Shown here in pieces: positions 59,803 to 64,000 of a DNA stretch of 64,000 nt. Numbering within the stretch: the stretch's first letter is position 1; every line of letters starts with the position of its first letter. Source of the DNA: Desulfobacter sp. (GTDB lineage Bacteria; Desulfobacterota; Desulfobacteria; Desulfobacterales; Desulfobacteraceae); assembly GCA_028768525.1 (NCBI GenBank), contig CP054837.1, positions 3,964,001-4,028,000 of the forward strand, in the 5' to 3' direction. Below the pieces are notes generated by a model. It was not told the origin of the DNA, made no database searches, and worked only from the letters and a program-made list of their open reading frames with translations. A program made the translations under genes and the position numbers.

Positions 59803-60606
59803 ATGGGCATTGTATACAAATCCGGTCCGGTTCCAAAGATGGAGGTGCTGCTCTGCACCGACGACTTTGAATTTAGGCCCCATATCCATGACCGCTACGT
59901 GGTCTGGATCAATACGGGCGGCGGTGAACACTATACGGCCAAAGGATCAACGGATATCCTTGGGAAAGGAAACATCAGCGTTTTCGAACCCGGACTGGTC
60001 CATTCCAACCACCCTGCCTCCGGGAGCCGACGGTGTCTGAGAAGCTTTTACCTTGATCCTGAGTTTTTCCATGAGCTGGGCCGTAAGGCCGGGGCATCCC
60101 CCCGGGCAAATTATTTTACCCGGTATACCTTCAAGGATCCTGAGTCCTGGAGCAAACTGGCCCGCCTCCATGGGCGGATGCTGACAGGACCTGCGGATCT
60201 TTCCCTGGATACGGACATTCTGGATATATTTTCCGAACTTCTTGCCCGCCACGCCGGCCAGAACCGGGGGGCGGAAACCGATGGCTGCGATAAACGCGTC
60301 CAAATGGCCATTGATTATTTCCACGCCCATCCGGATACCGATATCCGGCTCCAGGAACTGGCCGAACTGGCCGGGTGCACGGAATTCCACCTGATCCGCC
60401 TCTTTCGTCAGCATACCGGCCTTTCTCCCCACGCCCTGCTGGTTCAGATCCGTCTGGAGCACGCCCGCCACCGCATCGAAAAGGGGGATTCCATTGCCAT
60501 GGCCGCCTTTAGTTCCGGCTTTTCCGACCAGAGCCATCTGACCCGCAGGTTCAAGCTCAGATACGGCCTGACCCCCAAAAAATACCAGGCATGCCGGATG
60601 AAATAG
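59803..60606 (+). CDS. AraC-family transcriptional regulator
   Basis: A 267-residue regulator with an N-terminal cupin-like effector domain (residues 1-150: HIHDRYVVWINTGGGEHYTAKGS) and a C-terminal double helix-turn-helix (about 165-265). The latter contains DTDIRLQELAELAGCTEFHLIRLFRQHTGLSPHALLVQIRLEHARHRI and AFSSGFSDQSHLTRRFKLRYGLTPKKYQ, the AraC signature. It lies between the nitroreductase and the EamA transporter on the same strand, so either may be its target; the ligand is unknown. Confidence 0.92.
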   Translation: MGIVYKSGPVPKMEVLLCTDDFEFRPHIHDRYVVWINTGGGEHYTAKGSTDILGKGNISVFEPGLVHSNHPASGSRRCLRSFYLDPEFFHELGRKAGASPRANYFTRYTFKDPESWSKLARLHGRMLTGPADLSLDTDILDIFSELLARHAGQNRGAETDGCDKRVQMAIDYFHAHPDTDIRLQELAELAGCTEFHLIRLFRQHTGLSPHALLVQIRLEHARHRIEKGDSIAMAAFSSGFSDQSHLTRRFKLRYGLTPKKYQACRMK

Positions 60607-60714
60607 TCCGGGCAGTGGCCATTTTGGACGGGGCATGTCAATTTTGTTCAATCCTTCTGCCGGGCGTTCTCTTATGCTAATAGGACATTACCAATAACCG
60701 ATTGAGGAGTAATC

Positions 60715-61587
60715 ATGCCTTACCTCCATGCCATGGGTGCCATTCTCTGCTGGGCCAGCCTGCCCGCTGCCATCGGCTCCGGCCTGACGGGCTTGAGCAT
60801 ACCGGCCCTGATGGCCATTTCCTTTACCAGTGCCGCCATTTTCCTTGCTGCCCGGGATGTCATGTCCGCCCGGTCCTTTGCCCTGTATTTCCCTGGAAAA
60901 AAGGCCAGCTTTCTGGGCATATGGGGAATTTTTATTTACCACCTGGCCTATTACGGGGCCATGGATCTGGCTCCCATGGCCGAGGGCACCATCCTGGCCA
61001 CCACCTGGTCCTTCTGGATAGTGGTGTTTTCATCTGTCCTGCGGTTCAGGGCCGTAAAGCCGGCCATTCTGGCCACGGCCCTGGCCGGGCTGCTGGGCGC
61101 CGGCCTGGTCATTTCTTCGGGAAAGGAGATGGATTTTCGCACCGGCCATATGCTGGGATACGGGATGGCATTATTTTGCGGCCTGGTCTGGTCCAGTTTT
61201 ACCGTGGCCCTGCCCCGGCTGAAACTGAAAAAGAGCCCCATGACCGCATTTACCATATATGCGGCCCTGCTCTCGGATCTGATTTTCATCGGCTCCCTGG
61301 CCCTGGGCCGTGAGACCGCCCTGCCCGGGGCCAGGGCTTTGTTTTCGGCCGTTTATCTGGGATGCATTCCCCTGGGGCTCTCATTCTTCTTCTGGGACCG
61401 GGCGGTCACCACGGGAAATGTGGCGGTCATCGGGTATTTGAGCTACCTGACCCCGCCCCTGGCCGTCCTGCTGGTCGCCCTGGTCCACGGCCAGCCCATT
61501 CACCCCCAGGTGATTTTAGGCATGGGAGTGATCATCACCTCAGCCATCCTGGGAAAACTGGTCATGGACCGCATTGGAACCGGATAA
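60715..61587 (+). CDS. EamA/DMT-superfamily transporter
   Basis: A 290-residue drug/metabolite transporter with about ten membrane segments in two EamA repeats. Repeat one includes AILCWASLPAAIGSGLTGLSIPALMAISFTSAAIF and FIYHLAYYGAMDLAPMAEGTILATTWSFWIVVFSSVL. Repeat two includes LGYGMALFCGLVWSSFTVAL and VAVIGYLSYLTPPLAVLLVALVHGQPIHPQVILGMGVIITSAILGKL. GAGGAG precedes the ATG. The regulator upstream suggests inducible export. Its 3' end overlaps the convergent sensor kinase gene by 48 bases. Confidence 0.92.
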   Translation: MPYLHAMGAILCWASLPAAIGSGLTGLSIPALMAISFTSAAIFLAARDVMSARSFALYFPGKKASFLGIWGIFIYHLAYYGAMDLAPMAEGTILATTWSFWIVVFSSVLRFRAVKPAILATALAGLLGAGLVISSGKEMDFRTGHMLGYGMALFCGLVWSSFTVALPRLKLKKSPMTAFTIYAALLSDLIFIGSLALGRETALPGARALFSAVYLGCIPLGLSFFFWDRAVTTGNVAVIGYLSYLTPPLAVLLVALVHGQPIHPQVILGMGVIITSAILGKLVMDRIGTG

Positions 61588-64000
61588 TTCTTTTTTCAGG
61601 GCCAGGCCGACAATTTCAAGGGTGTAGGGCTTTTTGACATAGGCACCGGCCCCCAGGCGGAGGATTTCCCTGACGCGTTCGTCGTCGGAGAAGCCGCTGA
61701 CGACAACGGCTTTCTGTCCGGGGTGGCGCTCAATGATCGCCCTATAGGTGTCAAGCCCGTCCATGCCCTGTTCCATGACCATGTCCAGCAGCAGAATATC
61801 CGCCTTTTCTCTGGCCAGAAAGTCCAGGGCTTCGCGGCCGCCTGACACGGTGCTGACCCTGTAGTTAAGCCGGGTCAGGAGGGTTGAGGCGATTGCCCGC
61901 TGTTCCGCCACATCATCCACCACCAGGATCCTTTCCCCATTGCCGGTGTATTCTTTGATATCCACGGCCGGCTCCGGTGTCCGGAGGGTTTGCCGAGTGG
62001 CCGGGAAATACAGCTGAAAGCGGGTGCCCTTCCCGGGGGTGCTTTCAACATCAATATAGCCGCCATGATCCTGGACCGTGCCCCATACCACGGACATTCC
62101 GAGGCCGGTGCCGCTTCTGCCCATCACCTTGGTGGTATAAAAGGGCTCGAAGATCCGTTTAAGGTCTTCGGGTGCAATACCCGACCCTGTATCCTGGACC
62201 GTCAGCAGGACGAAATCCCCTTCCCGGACGCTGTCATATCCGTTGACCGGGCTGTCCAAATATATGTTCCGGGTGGTAATGGCGATGTCCCCCCCGGTTT
62301 TCATGGCCTCTGCGGCGTTTGATACCAGGTTCATTACGGTTTTGCCCAGATGGACGGCGGAGCCGTTGATGTTGAAAAGGTCCGGGGCCAGGTTCGGCCG
62401 CACGATGACATGGCCGTTGCGCCGGATCAGGCTCTGGTGCTCCGGCGATTTTAAATAGTCATGGATGATCCGGTTTAAATTCACCGCCTTCATGTTGGGA
62501 ACCCGCCGCCGGGTCAGGGTCAGCAGGTCGTCCACAATGGAGGAGGCCGTTTTTCCTGAATCTTTGATGGTGAGGATGGGCTCCCTCAGGGGGCTGTCCT
62601 GGGGCAGGTCCAGCAGCAGGAGCTCGGGATAGCTGACAAGTCCGGACAGGACATTGTTCAGGTCATGGGCCACCCCGCCGGCCAGCAGCCCCAGGGCTTC
62701 CATTTTCTGGGCCTGCTGGAGTTTCTCATTGATGGCCCGCTGGATTTCTTCTTCCTTTTTCAGCTGCGCTTTATAGTCAATGACCGCCTTTTTCATATCA
62801 TGGAAGGTGTCGGCCGTCCTCTGGATTTCAACGAAAGCGGTATTTATTTTCTGGGGGCGGGTGTAATTGTTGTGGGTGACAAACTGGGCTTCCCGGTCCA
62901 GTTCCGCGATGGGCCGGATGATTTTACGGGTGAAAATAAGGCCGAGCACCGTTGCAATGCAGGAGAGGATAAATACGACGAGCATATTGATCCTGTGGTT
63001 GGAAATCAGTTTGCCGAAATAGTCTTTTTCCGGGATATATACCCCGATCCGCCAGGAAATTTTGGATTCCCGTACCGGGGTGAACATGGTGTAGTATTTT
63101 TCAGAGCCGTCCGTGAATCCGGCATACACCGAATCCTTTTCAGGGATGATTGAACTGCCGGCTGTCTTTGCCGCTTTAACGGCATCAAGGGCCAGCCGGC
63201 ACACCGGGTTGGACAATTCCCGGAGCTTGGGCAGCCGGATGTTGTCTCCGTTTCCCGCCCTGTATTTCAACTCTTCCATATCCGGATAGGCAATCACATT
63301 GTTTTCCTGGTCGATCATGAAGGCCACCCCTGATTTGCCCACCCTGAGGCCGCCGATGAAATCCGATAGCACACCCAGCTCAATGTCCACCCCCACAACG
63401 CCGACCAGCTTGCCGTTGTCGTAGATGGGGCCCGCCGTGGTGATGCCGGGTTTTTTGGTGGTAAAAAAAATGTAAGGTTCGGTCCAGATTACCTGTTTTT
63501 CTTTGGCCGCCTTTTTATACCAGGGCCGGCGCCGGGGATCAAAGGTGTCATCGGCGTCAACGGCCTTGTCCAGAAGGGCCATCTCCCGGTTCCGCCAGAT
63601 CAGCTGGGTCTCACGCCCCCGGTCCGTCGTCCGGATGAATTTGGTCCGGTAGCCATCCGCCGAAAATTTGTTACTCCGGTTCACAAAATAGAATTCACCC
63701 TGGGGATTGGCAAAATAGATACCGGCAAACTGGGGATAGATTTCAAGCTGGTCGATAAAATATTTTTCCAGTTTTTCAATATGCTCCCTGTCGGTGTAGA
63801 CCACCTTGGAGGAGATGAGACGCTTGGTCAGCCGTGCCGCCCCCCTGGCCGTTGAAAAAAAGTTGCGGGCCTGCTTTACGGTGAGATCCGAGATGTTTTC
63901 CATGACATCCATGGTGTGGACCAGCATCACTTTTTTATTGGAAATATAGGATAAGGGGGTGCTGATGAGAAATGTGCCCCAGATCAGTATAATGACACCG
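61540..64000 (-). CDS. Hybrid sensor histidine kinase with extracytoplasmic Cache domain, 5' end outside window
   Basis: A membrane signal-transduction kinase. The frame is open through base 64000; the first 23 or so visible codons form a membrane segment (VIILIWGTFLISTPLSYI), so the true start is beyond the window and the GTG at 63930 is not it. Domains in order are TM1, a double-Cache sensor (GIYFANPQGEFYFVNRSN, VGVDIELGVLSDFIGGLRVG), and TM2 near residue 310 of the 63930 frame. The phosphoacceptor box is GGVAHDLNNVLSGL. A HATPase follows (NLVSNAAEAMKTGG, DTGSGIAP, GRSGTGLGMSVVWG). A C-terminal receiver has the aspartate in ILLLDMVME and the Lys in YVKKPYT. The partner regulator is not visible. 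Cache domains of this kind often sense small organic acids. Confidence 0.93.
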   Translation of the reverse strand, partial: GVIILIWGTFLISTPLSYISNKKVMLVHTMDVMENISDLTVKQARNFFSTARGAARLTKRLISSKVVYTDREHIEKLEKYFIDQLEIYPQFAGIYFANPQGEFYFVNRSNKFSADGYRTKFIRTTDRGRETQLIWRNREMALLDKAVDADDTFDPRRRPWYKKAAKEKQVIWTEPYIFFTTKKPGITTAGPIYDNGKLVGVVGVDIELGVLSDFIGGLRVGKSGVAFMIDQENNVIAYPDMEELKYRAGNGDNIRLPKLRELSNPVCRLALDAVKAAKTAGSSIIPEKDSVYAGFTDGSEKYYTMFTPVRESKISWRIGVYIPEKDYFGKLISNHRINMLVVFILSCIATVLGLIFTRKIIRPIAELDREAQFVTHNNYTRPQKINTAFVEIQRTADTFHDMKKAVIDYKAQLKKEEEIQRAINEKLQQAQKMEALGLLAGGVAHDLNNVLSGLVSYPELLLLDLPQDSPLREPILTIKDSGKTASSIVDDLLTLTRRRVPNMKAVNLNRIIHDYLKSPEHQSLIRRNGHVIVRPNLAPDLFNINGSAVHLGKTVMNLVSNAAEAMKTGGDIAITTRNIYLDSPVNGYDSVREGDFVLLTVQDTGSGIAPEDLKRIFEPFYTTKVMGRSGTGLGMSVVWGTVQDHGGYIDVESTPGKGTRFQLYFPATRQTLRTPEPAVDIKEYTGNGERILVVDDVAEQRAIASTLLTRLNYRVSTVSGGREALDFLAREKADILLLDMVMEQGMDGLDTYRAIIERHPGQKAVVVSGFSDDERVREILRLGAGAYVKKPYTLEIVGLALKKELSGSNAVHDQFSQDG

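Overview
The window looks like a chromosomal segment of a dissimilatory sulfate-reducing bacterium of the Desulfobacterota (former Deltaproteobacteria), most likely a Desulfobacteraceae-type organism. The main evidence is a complete adenylylsulfate (APS) reductase operon (aprBA) followed by the electron-transfer complex qmoABC, together with a long-form phosphate acetyltransferase. The genus is inference; no 16S rRNA gene is present. Most of the window is dense core-genome coding with ordinary operon structure. I see no CRISPR array, insertion sequence, prophage or integrase.

Layout. 1-1.4 kb: grpE-dnaK on the minus strand, dnaK cut by the window edge. 1.5-4.0 kb: SRP RNA, a STAS protein, a small lipoprotein, an unrecognised membrane/coiled-coil protein, tRNA-Pro and an N-acetylmuramoyl-L-alanine amidase. 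4.2-9.8 kb: the proteostasis block tig-clpP-clpX-lon. 10-12.7 kb: a short Rho factor, tRNA-Val, tRNA-Asp and a solitary leuB. 12.9-20.7 kb: the sulfate-respiration block on the minus strand, aprBA and then qmoABC, each with its own terminator and a probable promoter. 21-29 kb: a cysteine-cluster protein, an atypical SDR protein, a LysR regulator, a diguanylate cyclase, pta, a second cysteine-cluster protein and a dGTPase. 29-44.7 kb: a translation and RNA block (deaminase, infC-rpmI-rplT-pheS-pheT, tRNA-Gly, rimP-nusA-infB-rbfA-truB-rpsO-pnp and a metallo-beta-lactamase-fold protein). 45-50.8 kb: a tripartite RND efflux operon. 50.9-55.2 kb: a branched-chain amino acid type ABC transporter (livKHMGF). 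55.3-64 kb: a methyltransferase, an EAL-HDOD protein next to a diguanylate cyclase, a nitroreductase, an AraC regulator, an EamA transporter and the C-terminal part of a hybrid sensor kinase.

How the genes work together. AprAB reduces APS to sulfite, and QmoABC is the accepted link between the quinone pool and AprAB; sat is not in the window. Pta fits acetyl-CoA/acetate metabolism. The 29-44 kb block is a compact version of the usual bacterial translation-factor neighbourhood.

I did not find an evidently new multi-gene system. The most interesting signals are regulatory or atypical: a long structured leader in front of aprBA with two competing pairings near the ribosome-binding site, an apparent ATA start codon for infC, a structured infC-rpmI spacer, a palindrome lying on the liv promoter, a Rho lacking the usual N-terminal domain, and an SDR protein whose catalytic lysine is replaced by asparagine.
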